Below, piece after piece: positions 36,955 through 44,715 of a DNA stretch of 50,150 bases. The position numbers and the translations under genes were made by a program. The stretch is taken from positions 1-50,150 of the IMG/VR virus record IMGVR_UViG_3300046524_000192; one strand, 5' to 3'. Below the pieces are notes generated by a model. That model ran no database searches. It was given only the letters and a program-made list of their open reading frames with translations, and was not told the DNA's origin. Position 1 is the stretch's first letter, and every line of letters begins with the position of its first letter. This DNA is from a virus.

Positions 36955-37307
36955 CCAGCAGACAAGAGAACATCGCCAACACCCGTCGCATCCTGGCTGA
37001 ACGCTTCCCCGGCGCCTTCATGGGCAAGGGCAAGTGGAAGCGGCCACTGGCGATCGGCATTCACCAGCAAGTTTTCGAAGCAGCGCCTGACCTGACCAAG
37101 ACTCAGATCAGGAGAGCCATCGGCGATTACTGCAACGGTCCGATGTATCAGCGCAACCTGAAGAGCGGCGCCCAGCGCGTCGACATCGCAGGCACTGGCG
37201 TCGACGTCGTGACCCCCGAGCAGGCGCAACTGGCTCGCCAGTTGATGCACAAGCGAGGCTGGAACAAGTACAAGCAGCGCCCCGTACCACTGAAGCGGGC
37301 AGCCTGA
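36951..37307 (+). CDS. ProQ/FinO-domain RNA chaperone
   Basis: 118 aa, about one FinO domain. RRILAERFPGAFMGKGKWKR, then PLAIGIHQQVFEAA, LTKTQIRRAIGDYCNG and PMYQRNLKSGAQRVDIAG; F-P-x-A-F, K-R-P-L-A-I-G-I, R-x-A-I-x-x-Y and Y-x-x-x-L-x-x-G-A-x-R-V-D are the family motifs. It binds structured RNA 3' ends and small RNAs in known members. Coupled to the HD gene; its targets could be phage or host RNAs, including the structured RNA region upstream. Confidence 0.9.
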   Translation: MTSRQENIANTRRILAERFPGAFMGKGKWKRPLAIGIHQQVFEAAPDLTKTQIRRAIGDYCNGPMYQRNLKSGAQRVDIAGTGVDVVTPEQAQLARQLMHKRGWNKYKQRPVPLKRAA

Positions 37308-37308
37308 G

Positions 37309-37551
37309 GTGACCCCGTCCAACGCCATTGCGATCCCTGCGGTCGCCGGTCGTTTCCGTGAGTACCACGCCAAACACGCGGCATGGGGATCACTCCACAT
37401 CGTCCTCGACGATCTCAACGTCAACGATGCGAACGTTTGGTTCTGCATCGAGAACGCACGAGAGAAAGAGGACATCGAGGGCGAGGAGCTGGGCTTTCTG
37501 CTGCTCAACATGAGCAAGACCCAGCGCAAAAAGATCGCTCAGACCTGCTGA
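37309..37551 (+). CDS. 80-aa hypothetical protein
   Basis: GTG at 37309, one base after the ProQ-like stop. HAAWGSLHIVLDDLNVNDAN, then C-I-E-N-A-R-E-K-E-D-I-E-G and GFLLLNMSKTQRKKIAQTC. The W-x-S-L-H-I-V-L-D-D-x-N pattern with the C-I-x-x-A occurs in small phage proteins of unknown role. Confidence 0.55.
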   Translation: MTPSNAIAIPAVAGRFREYHAKHAAWGSLHIVLDDLNVNDANVWFCIENAREKEDIEGEELGFLLLNMSKTQRKKIAQTC

Positions 37552-37570
37552 AAATCAATCGGAGACTACA

Positions 37571-38191
37571 ATGATCTGGCTTATCCTCCTGCTCAATGCA
37601 GGCATCTCCTACTGGAACGCTTACGTGTGCGGCAAGTCCTGGGCAGAAGCCAAGGCGCTCGGCGGTCCCGTGCAATTCCTGGTCTGGTGCGGCGCGATCC
37701 AAAGCGCGATCGGCTTCAGCTCAGTCATCGCGCTGCCGCTGATGTATCTGGTCCACGCGGTGCTGCCGGGCTACTTCACCGACGTCTACTTCAAAGGCGC
37801 AATCAGCCTCTGGTATCTGTCGATCATCTTCCCTGCCCTCGGCACCGGATTCGCCATCATGATCGAGAGCTGGGTCGCAGCGTACCGCGAGCGCAGCCTG
37901 CTCAACATGAGCGCCGCGGCGTGGAACACCTACGCTCAGATCCACAACACCATGAGTGCTTTTTCGAACATCGGCAGCGCATTCAGCGCGGTTGCGGATG
38001 CCATCGGCAATCTGATCCCCGGCAACGATGACGACGACAGCGAAGCTTTCGGCCTGGCTGTGATCGGAGTCGCCATCATGATCATCACGGTCTCGGTTTC
38101 GCTGCTCGGCGGTGCCTTCCTGACCTACATGATCATCCAGAAATATGCCGGGACAGTGCCGATGCCGAGCCGCGATTTGGCGCGAGCCTGA
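37571..38191 (+). CDS. Polytopic phage membrane protein
   Basis: 206 aa. Hydrophobic segments near 1-13, 33-60, 75-95 and 165-190 (VIGVAIMIITVSVSLLGGAF). SYWNAYVCGKSWAEAKALGG and VWCGAIQSAIGFSSV resemble membrane proteins of several alpha- and gammaproteobacterial phages. A role in superinfection exclusion or membrane remodelling is possible; unknown. Confidence 0.7.
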   Translation: MIWLILLLNAGISYWNAYVCGKSWAEAKALGGPVQFLVWCGAIQSAIGFSSVIALPLMYLVHAVLPGYFTDVYFKGAISLWYLSIIFPALGTGFAIMIESWVAAYRERSLLNMSAAAWNTYAQIHNTMSAFSNIGSAFSAVADAIGNLIPGNDDDDSEAFGLAVIGVAIMIITVSVSLLGGAFLTYMIIQKYAGTVPMPSRDLARA

Positions 38192-38192
38192 C

Positions 38193-38357
38193 GTGGGCTG
38201 GAAGGAACGAAAGGCGGAGCGCATCGAGGCATTCTCGAAGCGCTTCGGAAAGAAGATGGTTACCTGCAGCGCCTGCTCAGGGTCTGGCTATTACGACAAC
38301 GACGGATCTCCTCCGTGCAGATGCTGCGGCGGCACTGGCAAGGAAATGGAACGCTGA
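38193..38357 (+). CDS. DnaJ-like zinc-finger peptide
   Basis: 54 aa from a GTG at 38193, one base after the upstream stop. KMVTCSACSGSGYYDNDG and CRCCGGTGKE give two C-x-x-C-x-G-x-G knuckles, as in the DnaJ zinc domain. Small proteins of this kind are common in phages. It overlaps the next gene by one base. Confidence 0.65.
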   Translation: MGWKERKAERIEAFSKRFGKKMVTCSACSGSGYYDNDGSPPCRCCGGTGKEMER

Positions 38358-38560
38358 TGCTCAAGGCAAAGCAAATACCTGACCGTTGCCGGTCGTGTCG
38401 GCATCTCTGGACCGGTGGCATTAAGAACGGAAAGTTTGATCGCTGGTGCAGTCGTCACTCATCGCCGGCACCGAAGGTTGAGCCGCACTGCCGCAATGTC
38501 GGCGGCTACGCTGACAAGGACGCTAAGACCTCATCGCAGCTTCGATCCTGCTCTTCCTAA
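38357..38560 (+). CDS. 67-aa Cys-rich protein
   Basis: ATG at 38357 (TGATG). MLKAKQIPDRCRSCRHLWTG, then KFDRWCSRHSSPAPKVEPHC; C-R-S-C, C-S-R-H and H-C form a likely zinc site. Its end overlaps the convergent minus gene by 38 nt. Confidence 0.5.
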   Translation: MLKAKQIPDRCRSCRHLWTGGIKNGKFDRWCSRHSSPAPKVEPHCRNVGGYADKDAKTSSQLRSCSS

Positions 38561-38966
38561 TCGCCCTCACCTTCTGAAGCATCTCAGCGTGGGTGAATGT
38601 CGGAATGCCCATCTTTGTGCCGGCAACGGAGATGGCCTGCTGCGCCAGCTCCGGCGTGACATCGAACCAGTCACCGAAGAGGCGGCGCTTGCCCTTATCG
38701 AGCAGGTCCGCCGCTTCTCCAAACAGGCGCGTTGCGAGCATGTCGCCCGCCGTCCAGACGACGTCGTGAAGAGTCAGCTCTTTCCAGCTGCCGAGCTGGA
38801 TGGCCTTCATGCGATCCTTCAGCTGACGTGCCCAGCCAATTCGTAGCGGCCGACCCCCTGAGGGACCGGCCGCGTAGACGCAGGCGAACTGAAGTTCATC
38901 AAAAATAGCGCGTTCCGGCTTTGAAGAAAGCCAGGGAACTCCGCACACAATCTCAGCTCTCTGCAT
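38523..38966 (-). CDS. GIY-YIG/T5orf172-like protein, minus strand inside the plus cluster
   Basis: 147 aa from the ATG at 38966. CVYAAGPSGGRPLRIGWARQ (about 28-47), then MKAIQLGSWKELTLHDVVW and RLFGDWFDVTPE; the V-Y-x-x-G-P-x-G-G-x-x-x-I-G-x-A-R and I-Q-x-G-x-W pattern is the GIY-YIG-like T5orf172 domain. It may act on nucleic acid or be a domesticated homing-type protein. It has its own consensus promoter and is transcribed against its neighbours, so it looks like a moron or regulatory gene. Confidence 0.7.
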   Translation of the reverse strand: MQRAEIVCGVPWLSSKPERAIFDELQFACVYAAGPSGGRPLRIGWARQLKDRMKAIQLGSWKELTLHDVVWTAGDMLATRLFGEAADLLDKGKRRLFGDWFDVTPELAQQAISVAGTKMGIPTFTHAEMLQKVRAIRKSRIEAAMRS

Positions 38967-38975
38967 GACGCCAGC

Positions 38976-39004
38976 ATTATAGCGTGGTGTTTGCTCGAAT
39001 GCAA
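38976..39004 (-). promoter_or_regulatory. Consensus promoter overlapping the dispersed element
   Basis: On the minus strand TTGCAT (39004-38999), 17-bp spacer, TATAAT (38981-38976, perfect). The -35 lies in the element at 38990-39005. The expected start is about 38969, giving a leader of only about three bases before the ATG at 38966, so the mRNA would be almost leaderless. Confidence 0.75.
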
Positions 39005-39005
39005 A
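38990..39005 (+). repeat. Dispersed element, consensus copy
   Basis: Plus strand TTTGCTCGAATGCAAA, exact consensus. It lies between the minus GIY-YIG-like gene and the plus gene at 39063, covering the minus promoter. A second partial copy with TTACCGAATGCAAATCAG is at 39034-39051, next to the GGAG of the plus gene. Confidence 0.85.
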
Positions 39006-39062
39006 TAGCGCTTGCGTCGCCCGCAAATTCGAATTACCGAATGCAAATCAGATGGAGCCCCC

Positions 39063-39542
39063 ATGACCGACACGAGATTGATCCTTTCCGCCGCTGCCCT
39101 TCGCATCACGTCAGACGAACTCGCTGCGCTGCTCCGGCTGCAGGCTGAGATCAAGGCTGGCCTGATCGTCCACAATCCGACCGAGAAGAAAGACTGTCGG
39201 GCCGGCATCAACATGAACGCGATCCTCAACGAGGCATCGTGCGGCACCACTGGCTGCATCGGCGGCTGGATGTACCACTTCATCTTCGAGGCGACCGGCC
39301 ACACACCCGCTACCACGGCGTTCCGCTATGTGCAGGAACACCACAGCAAGCCGCTCAAGGCGCTTTTCTTCCCCTTCACCGATCACAACGAGAAGCCGGT
39401 CCTCGACAGCTACGGCGACGAGATCGACTTCCCGTATGAGCTGATCGACACCGACACAGTCCTGCTCGCGATCGAGAACTTTCTCGCGAACGGCTACCCC
39501 GATTACCAGGGCATCCTCGCTTCCGAACTGGAAGAAGTTTGA
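39063..39542 (+). CDS. 159-aa hypothetical protein
   Basis: ATG at 39063, GGAG six bases upstream. Helical N-terminus LSAAALRITSDELAALLRLQ, then NEASCGTTGCIGGWMYHFIF with a C-G-T-T-G-C-I-G-G motif and KALFFPFTDHNEKPV; C-G-T-x-x-C-I-x-G recurs in small phage proteins related to DUF6197. One base shared with the next gene. Confidence 0.6.
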   Translation: MTDTRLILSAAALRITSDELAALLRLQAEIKAGLIVHNPTEKKDCRAGINMNAILNEASCGTTGCIGGWMYHFIFEATGHTPATTAFRYVQEHHSKPLKALFFPFTDHNEKPVLDSYGDEIDFPYELIDTDTVLLAIENFLANGYPDYQGILASELEEV

Positions 39543-40402
39543 TGCCCGACTACCAACACCTCCGCGATCAACTTCGAGCAGACCTCCATGCGGGGGCCAG
39601 AAAACGTCTGCTCAACATCATAAGGAGACGAACCATGGATCCCTCGCACGGTGAAATGACTGCAACCACTCTCGAAACCCCGCTCAATGGCGAGGTTCTT
39701 CCGCCGGAAGCTTCGGCGGCTTCTGAAGCCCCGGCAACGAACTACCCGATCGGCAAGATCGACTTCAACAAGCCCATCATGGTTTTCGATCGCCATGGCG
39801 ACGAGATCGGTCCCGGCACCGTCGTCCTCGTGCTTCGCTCGGCCTCATATCCGGTCGTCGTGAAGTTCGACGAGCACGGCGTCGATACCATCGACCAGTT
39901 CGACACGGACGGCGACGGAAGCACTGGCGACTACGAAATCCAGCAGACCTGGGACGAGACGCCCGGCGTGGTCTGGGGTGCCCTGCTCGACGACGATGGC
40001 GAACTGGTCTTCAGCGAAGACGGTCCGTTCAAGTCCGAGGAGCAAGCCAAGCACATGACCAGTGACGACAACGTCATCCTGATCTTCCCGCTGACGCTGC
40101 CCGAGCGTTCCCCGGCTGTTGCTGCGGCGCCGGCAGAAGACGAGGAAGGCGACGATGACGCATCGGACAGCTCCGCCACGCTGGCGCCGGCTGATCCTGA
40201 TGCTCCGGTGCTGGAGCTGTACGTCGGCGGACGAACCCGCCGCGTCGGCGAGCAGGTCAACGCCTACCGCAACAACTACGGCACCCGCCCCTGCGAGATC
40301 CTCAAGATCCGCCGCGTGCCGAGCCACAAGTCGCTCTTCATCGATCCGAAGGACGGCAACAATCCGTACTGGGCGCTGAACAAGAACATCCGCACCTGGT
40401 GA
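39542..40402 (+). CDS. 286-aa acidic hypothetical protein
   Basis: ATG at 39542 overlaps the upstream stop (TGATG). A strong AAGGAG precedes an in-frame ATG at 39635, so the shorter 255-aa form may be the main product. MPDYQHLRDQLRADLHAG leads to a beta-rich middle (VVLVLRSASYPVVVKFDEHG), an acidic low-complexity linker (EDEEGDDDASDSS) and a basic end. Function unknown. A terminator follows. Confidence 0.55.
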   Translation: MPDYQHLRDQLRADLHAGARKRLLNIIRRRTMDPSHGEMTATTLETPLNGEVLPPEASAASEAPATNYPIGKIDFNKPIMVFDRHGDEIGPGTVVLVLRSASYPVVVKFDEHGVDTIDQFDTDGDGSTGDYEIQQTWDETPGVVWGALLDDDGELVFSEDGPFKSEEQAKHMTSDDNVILIFPLTLPERSPAVAAAPAEDEEGDDDASDSSATLAPADPDAPVLELYVGGRTRRVGEQVNAYRNNYGTRPCEILKIRRVPSHKSLFIDPKDGNNPYWALNKNIRTW

Positions 40403-40412
40403 TCTGAAACAC

Positions 40413-40445
40413 AAGGCCTGCTCCTCACGGGGCGGGCCTTATTTT
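40413..40445 (+). terminator. Intrinsic terminator
   Basis: AAGGCC ... GGCCTT (40413-40418 and 40435-40440), with GC pairs inside, followed by ATTTT. Confidence 0.75.
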
Positions 40446-40457
40446 CGAGAAGCTCCC

Positions 40458-40838
40458 ATGCTCCCGACACGCATCGTATCCGAGTCCGAATTTACCGATC
40501 GCATTCGCGCCATTCTGATGACCGAGAACCTCGATCACATCGGCGCAGTTACAGGGCCTGGCCGGTCCGGCGCAGTCGCCGCGGTCTACGCCTCCCACAT
40601 CCTTGGCATCCCGTTCATTCCATACGGCTCGCTCTGCCCCGACAAATTCAAGCTGCTGATCATCGACACGGCGCGCGAAAGCGGCCGGACGCTGCGCAAG
40701 GCAGCCAAGCGCTACGAATACGCCGACCCCACGGTCATCGTCTGCTTCGAAGAGCCGCCGCGGGTGGCCTTCTGGTACGAAGCCCGCAAGCCGCAACGCT
40801 TCCGCCATGAGAAGCCGATCGAGCGGGTGGCGGCATGA
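40458..40838 (+). CDS. Phosphoribosyltransferase-like protein
   Basis: 126 aa. An N-terminal part (AVTGPGRSGAVAAVYASHIL) leads to IPFIPYG and then KLLIIDTARESGRTLRKAAK; the acidic L-L-I-I-D-T-A-R-x-S-G-R-T-L block parallels the PRPP loop of type I PRTases (V-x-x-x-D-D-x-x-x-S/T-G-x-T-L). Shorter than most, so substrate range is unknown. It may serve nucleotide salvage. Overlaps the lipoprotein gene by ATGA. Confidence 0.75.
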   Translation: MLPTRIVSESEFTDRIRAILMTENLDHIGAVTGPGRSGAVAAVYASHILGIPFIPYGSLCPDKFKLLIIDTARESGRTLRKAAKRYEYADPTVIVCFEEPPRVAFWYEARKPQRFRHEKPIERVAA

Positions 40839-41119
40839 AGCGCATCATCATCATCGCCGCGCTGTTGCTGGCCGGCTGTAGCGACAATCCACCCGAACCG
40901 CGCTCGGTCTGCACTCAGGTCACAGGCGTCTATGCCTGCGGTAAAGGCGGAACATGCAAGCAGTGCGGCAATTGGGAGATCGGATGCCCGAAGCCGCTGG
41001 AATTGAGAGAGAGGGCTGACGGCAGCGGTCAATTGATCTGCCGGATAAAGCGCAAGTCTGACACCTGCCTCCTCACGACTGACAAAGAAAATCCGGACCG
41101 ATGCGATGGAAGTAAATAA
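40835..41119 (+). CDS. Small phage lipoprotein
   Basis: 94 aa. MKRIIIIAALLLAGC is a signal peptide with lipobox L-L-A-G-C (Cys15). Mature part is Cys-rich (CTQVTGVYACGKGGTCKQC) and should be disulfide-bonded in the periplasm. Candidate for superinfection exclusion or Rz1-like role, unproven. It overlaps the HTH gene by 14 nt. Confidence 0.75.
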   Translation: MKRIIIIAALLLAGCSDNPPEPRSVCTQVTGVYACGKGGTCKQCGNWEIGCPKPLELRERADGSGQLICRIKRKSDTCLLTTDKENPDRCDGSK

Positions 41120-41660
41120 CCCGAAAGGGACGCGCTGGTCGGACGCAGAAATGCAGATTCTGCGCGGCCACCCGAGAGCGCCTGCCTCTGACCTCGCAAG
41201 GCTGCTGCCTAAGCGAAGCGTCAAGGCCATCATGAACAAGCGAGCGGATACAGGCACGAACGCCAACCATTGGTCAGGCGCAGAGCTTGTGATCCTGCAC
41301 AAAAACCGCACACTTCCGTCATTCGACCTGATGCCTCTCCTGCCCGGTCGCAGCGAGAAGTCGATCAGCAACCGGCGCGAACGCTCTGGCCTGCATTTCA
41401 AGGCTTGGTCCACATCCGACATCGTAAAGATGATGGAGCTTGCTCCACGTCATACAGTATCGGAAGCGGCGCGCATCCTGGGCATCTCGACCCATCGCAT
41501 CAAAATCAAAGCCAAGGAACTGTCTGTCGAATTTCGAGCCAGACCAGCACCGAAGCTCCGACTCACCGTCGATCCGCTCGTCGAAGCGATCAGACATCAA
41601 GCCTACGGACACCCACATGGGACAACCCAACACCACCAACGAACGCCGGACTCAAAATGA
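41106..41660 (+). CDS. Three-module HTH (Myb/SANT-like) DNA-binding protein
   Basis: 184 aa. Three homologous modules: RWSDAEMQILRGHPRAPASD ... LLPKRSVKAIMNKRADTG (about 10-50), HWSGAELVILHKN ... LLPGRSEKSISNRRERSG (about 55-95) and AWSTSDIVKMMELA ... ILGISTHRIKIKAKELSV (about 97-140). Each has a W-S-x-x-x-L/I helix, then a turn and a recognition helix ending R. It should bind DNA and is the best candidate in this window for a phage transcription regulator. The C-terminus is His/Thr-rich. Confidence 0.7.
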   Translation: MEVNNPKGTRWSDAEMQILRGHPRAPASDLARLLPKRSVKAIMNKRADTGTNANHWSGAELVILHKNRTLPSFDLMPLLPGRSEKSISNRRERSGLHFKAWSTSDIVKMMELAPRHTVSEAARILGISTHRIKIKAKELSVEFRARPAPKLRLTVDPLVEAIRHQAYGHPHGTTQHHQRTPDSK

Positions 41661-41793
41661 GCGGCGCAGCTATCGGCTCACCGGACTCGAAGCATACGAC
41701 CAGGCCGACCAGCTTCTCGAAGACAGCATCACGCTCGCTGGTCTTCGGGATGCGCTGGAGTCTGGCAACGGCGTGCGAAGTCTCCGCTTCTGA
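41617..41793 (+). CDS. 58-aa hypothetical protein
   Basis: ATG at 41617, overlapping the HTH gene by 44 nt. MGQPNTTNERRTQNERRSYR, then LTGLEAYDQADQLLEDSITL and AGLRDALESGNGVRSLRF. Basic front, helical rest. Short and overlapped, hence modest confidence. Confidence 0.45.
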   Translation: MGQPNTTNERRTQNERRSYRLTGLEAYDQADQLLEDSITLAGLRDALESGNGVRSLRF

Positions 41794-42174
41794 GCCTACC
41801 GATCTAACAAAAAAGCACAGAGCCTTCGAAAACGAGGGCCGTCCACACCTGCGGAGACATCGGGGGATGAGCAGATGCAACTTAAATAAAAAGAACCAGC
41901 GTAAAACAGGGAACAGCGTCAGTGAGTATCAGAACGTTCACCGGGTTCACGAAGTGGATCCGGACCAGTAACCCCCGAGACAGACCACGACTGGAAGTAT
42001 TTCTACTTCCGTTTGAATATTGACTTGCTTTTTGATTTGATCGAATGCAAATGATAAACGCCATCGGCGGCGGGTGCGGGACATTTCCCCGCTCCCGCTG
42101 CCAACCAAGGGCCGAACCATGCCCACTCGCTTGCTCGAATTGGAATTTGAATTGAAATTCAAACGGAGAAATCG
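41794..42174 (+). other. Leader region with hairpin and motif copies
   Basis: No gene in about 380 bases. Holds a GGAAGTA-TTTC-TACTTCC hairpin (41993-42010), the element at 42036-42052 (TTTGATCGAATGCAAAT) and a variant at 42131-42164 where TTGCTCGAATTGG runs into TTTGAATTGAAATTCAAA and then CGGAG before the ATG at 42175. Confidence 0.6.
42036..42052 (+). repeat. Dispersed element upstream of the 514-aa gene
   Basis: TTTGATCGAATGCAAAT. A possible TTGAAT-N17-TTTGAT promoter (42013-42041) would place its -10 in this element. Confidence 0.65.
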
Positions 42175-43719
42175 ATGTCGTTCTACCTCGTGAAGCTTGA
42201 ACGTGATGGCAACAACGTTCTGATCGAGACCACTCTGTCCGGCTACGGCCCCTACGAGAAGGGTGCGGAGGCTGCTGCAGAAGCCAAGACTCTCGCCAAC
42301 ATCCTTGGCGTCAAAGTGATGCCCCGCCGCATCAGCCAGGCCAACGTGGACTGGCGCGCTCGGCAGGTCGAGCGCATCGCCAACGGTACACTGAAGGCCC
42401 TGCCAGAAGGCTGGAATTTGGCGCCGATCGCGGATCACTTCGCTCATCACTATGAGCTGGATCATGCGCTGATCGCTTTCACCGAGAACGAAGAGCTGGC
42501 GATAATCGACCGCGTCACCGCCTTGACAGCAGGTCGCTACATCACCCGCTTCTATCCTCATGTGGACGATGCCGAGCGCCGCCGTCTGATCGCTCTCATC
42601 GATCCGAGCAATTACATCTTCTACGCCACGACGCCGGAAGACATCACGATGGTTTACAAGGAAGGCCCGTCATCCTGCATGGATGCGCGGCACAGCTTCA
42701 ACCATCTGCCGGTATGGCCGACGTCAGTCTACGGCGCCGGCGATCTGGCTGTCGCTTATACCCGCAACGCACGCGGTGCTATTCAGTCGCGTTCGCTGTG
42801 CTGGCCGGAGAAGAAGCTTTTCGGTCGCTGCTACGGCGATGAAGCCCGCATGCGCAAGGCAATGGAGTCCGAGGGCTTCGAATATCTCGACTACGACGAA
42901 GACGAGAATTTCGAAGGCGCCCGCCTGCTCAAGATCCAGCGCACCGACGATAAGGGCTATGTGCTGCCCTACTTCGACAACATAGCGCTCGCCATCGATA
43001 AGGGCGATCACTTCATATGCTCGAACAAGCACAATCCTGGCGATGTTGTCCTGCATTCTGGCGGCACTGGCGGATACGCTTATCCGCAAAAGCACTGCCC
43101 GAAGCGCGGCACGCTGGAGCATTTGGACTCCTTCAAGTTCGTCCACGGCGCGAACGAAGAATGGTCCCGCGATGCCCGGACCCGCTTCAGCTTTACCTGC
43201 GACGGGACGGGTGAGATCTGGGCCATCGAATATCGGGTTCGCCTCGGTAATGGTTTGGTGTGGTGCCAGAAGCACGCTGACGAGCATGCCGGCAAGTGCG
43301 AACTGACAGGCAAGTTCTACCCGAAGGATGAGCTGATCGAGCACGAAGGCAAGACGATCCACGAGAGCATGCTGCCGAGCAACATGTCGCTCAAGCCTTC
43401 CGACGTGATCAACTCGATCACCATCACGGTCGATCAGGATAACAATCGCTGGTTTTCAGCATCTGTCGACCAATTGACTTCCGTGCAGGAGATGCTCGGT
43501 CGTCAGATGGATCGCGAATATCGGCGGCAGTTCCTGGGCAGCTGGCCTGCAGTTGCTCCCGACGAAATGCCTCGTTGGCGAGCGATCAACACCATGGATG
43601 GCCGCACCGTGTTCGCTCAGGACTCGGGTGATCAGGTCAACCCGATCCGCAACGGAAGCATCTCCGGCCACGGCATCGAGATGGTCATCATCGACGATCC
43701 AATCAACAACGCAGCTTAA
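42175..43719 (+). CDS. Large conserved phage protein, unknown function
   Basis: 514 aa with CGGAG upstream. The central part (GPSSCMDARHSFNHLPVWPT ... VYGAGDLAVAYTRNARGAIQ, S-R-S-L-C-W-P-E-K-K-L-F-G-R-C-Y-G-D) resembles phage proteins of several families with S-C-M-x(n)-H-P-T-x-V-Y, A-V-A-Y and K-K-x-F-x-R-V-Y-G. A Cys-containing zinc-like region lies near 355-380 (WCQKHADEHAGKCELTG). No catalytic motif. It heads the operon of the peptidase, rIIA-like and rIIB-like genes. Confidence 0.65.
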   Translation: MSFYLVKLERDGNNVLIETTLSGYGPYEKGAEAAAEAKTLANILGVKVMPRRISQANVDWRARQVERIANGTLKALPEGWNLAPIADHFAHHYELDHALIAFTENEELAIIDRVTALTAGRYITRFYPHVDDAERRRLIALIDPSNYIFYATTPEDITMVYKEGPSSCMDARHSFNHLPVWPTSVYGAGDLAVAYTRNARGAIQSRSLCWPEKKLFGRCYGDEARMRKAMESEGFEYLDYDEDENFEGARLLKIQRTDDKGYVLPYFDNIALAIDKGDHFICSNKHNPGDVVLHSGGTGGYAYPQKHCPKRGTLEHLDSFKFVHGANEEWSRDARTRFSFTCDGTGEIWAIEYRVRLGNGLVWCQKHADEHAGKCELTGKFYPKDELIEHEGKTIHESMLPSNMSLKPSDVINSITITVDQDNNRWFSASVDQLTSVQEMLGRQMDREYRRQFLGSWPAVAPDEMPRWRAINTMDGRTVFAQDSGDQVNPIRNGSISGHGIEMVIIDDPINNAA

Positions 43720-43733
43720 CGAAAGTAATCATC

Positions 43734-44687
43734 ATGTCTGAAGACCTCGCAATGATCCGCGAGATGCTTACCTATCGGCGCCCCTCCGGCTCACTGTCGG
43801 AGCGGGCGTTCATCGAGCGGTTCATCAAGCCGCTCGGTGTCACCGAGGACGCGCATCGCAACTATTACAAGATCGTCGGCGACGAACCGCCGACCATCAT
43901 GTGGTCGTCGCATACTGACAGCGTCCATCAGGCGAATGGCCGGCAGAGCGTCCATCTCGACCAGACGGGCTTCCTGCGGCTGCCGAAGAAGTCCAAGTCG
44001 GATTGTCTCGGCGCCGACTGTGCGGCCGGCATGTGGATTATGATCGAAATGATCAAGGCCAACGTGCCAGGGCTCTACATCTTCCATCACGCGGAAGAAA
44101 TTGGTTGCAAAGGCTCGATCGGCATCGCCGATAAGTCGCCGGAGTTCATCAAGGACATCAAGGCCGCCGTCGCCTTCGACCGTCGCAACATCAACGAGGT
44201 GATCACGCATCAGCGCAGTCGCACCGCGTCCGATGCATTTGCCCGTTCGATCGCTCAGCAGCTGCCGGAGCGGTTCGAGCCGAGCGATAAGGGCTTCCTG
44301 ACCGACACCAAGATGTACATGCACCTCATTCCGGAGTGCAGCAACATCTCGGTCGGATACTTCGACGAGCACACGCCGCAGGAGCGGCTCTACGTGCCGC
44401 ATCTGATCCAGCTGCGCGACCACATGATCAAGATCGATCAGTCGAAGTTCGTCATCGAACGGGAGCCGGCTTATGCGCCGATCAAGCCGAAGAAGCCGAA
44501 GCTGTTCCCTCAGGCAACGAGCTTCGGTCACAACAATCCCAAGGTGAACTACCTGGAGCCGAAGACGCTCTACGACCTTCTCTGGCTCTATCCCGAAGAG
44601 TCCGCAGAGGCGCTCCAGGAAATGGGCATCACCTTCGACAACATCAGCGAGGCCGTGCTTCAGCGCAGCTTCAAGTTCTCAGCCTGA
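43734..44687 (+). CDS. M28/M20-type zinc peptidase-like protein
   Basis: 317 aa. TIMWSSHTDSVHQANG supplies the first His/Asp, LGADCAAGMWIMIEMIK the bridging Asp, YIFHHAEEIGCKGSIGIADK the Glu pair, A-F-D-R-R the next Asp and ECSNISVGYFDEHTPQERL a late motif like the V-G-Y-x-x-x-H final ligand. The arrangement is that of M28/M20/M42 metallo-aminopeptidases, as found in several large phages. Could trim host or phage proteins or act on small N-acyl substrates. Confidence 0.8.
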   Translation: MSEDLAMIREMLTYRRPSGSLSERAFIERFIKPLGVTEDAHRNYYKIVGDEPPTIMWSSHTDSVHQANGRQSVHLDQTGFLRLPKKSKSDCLGADCAAGMWIMIEMIKANVPGLYIFHHAEEIGCKGSIGIADKSPEFIKDIKAAVAFDRRNINEVITHQRSRTASDAFARSIAQQLPERFEPSDKGFLTDTKMYMHLIPECSNISVGYFDEHTPQERLYVPHLIQLRDHMIKIDQSKFVIEREPAYAPIKPKKPKLFPQATSFGHNNPKVNYLEPKTLYDLLWLYPEESAEALQEMGITFDNISEAVLQRSFKFSA

Positions 44688-44715
44688 CCCCATCGCACAA
44701 GACAAGGATACGACC

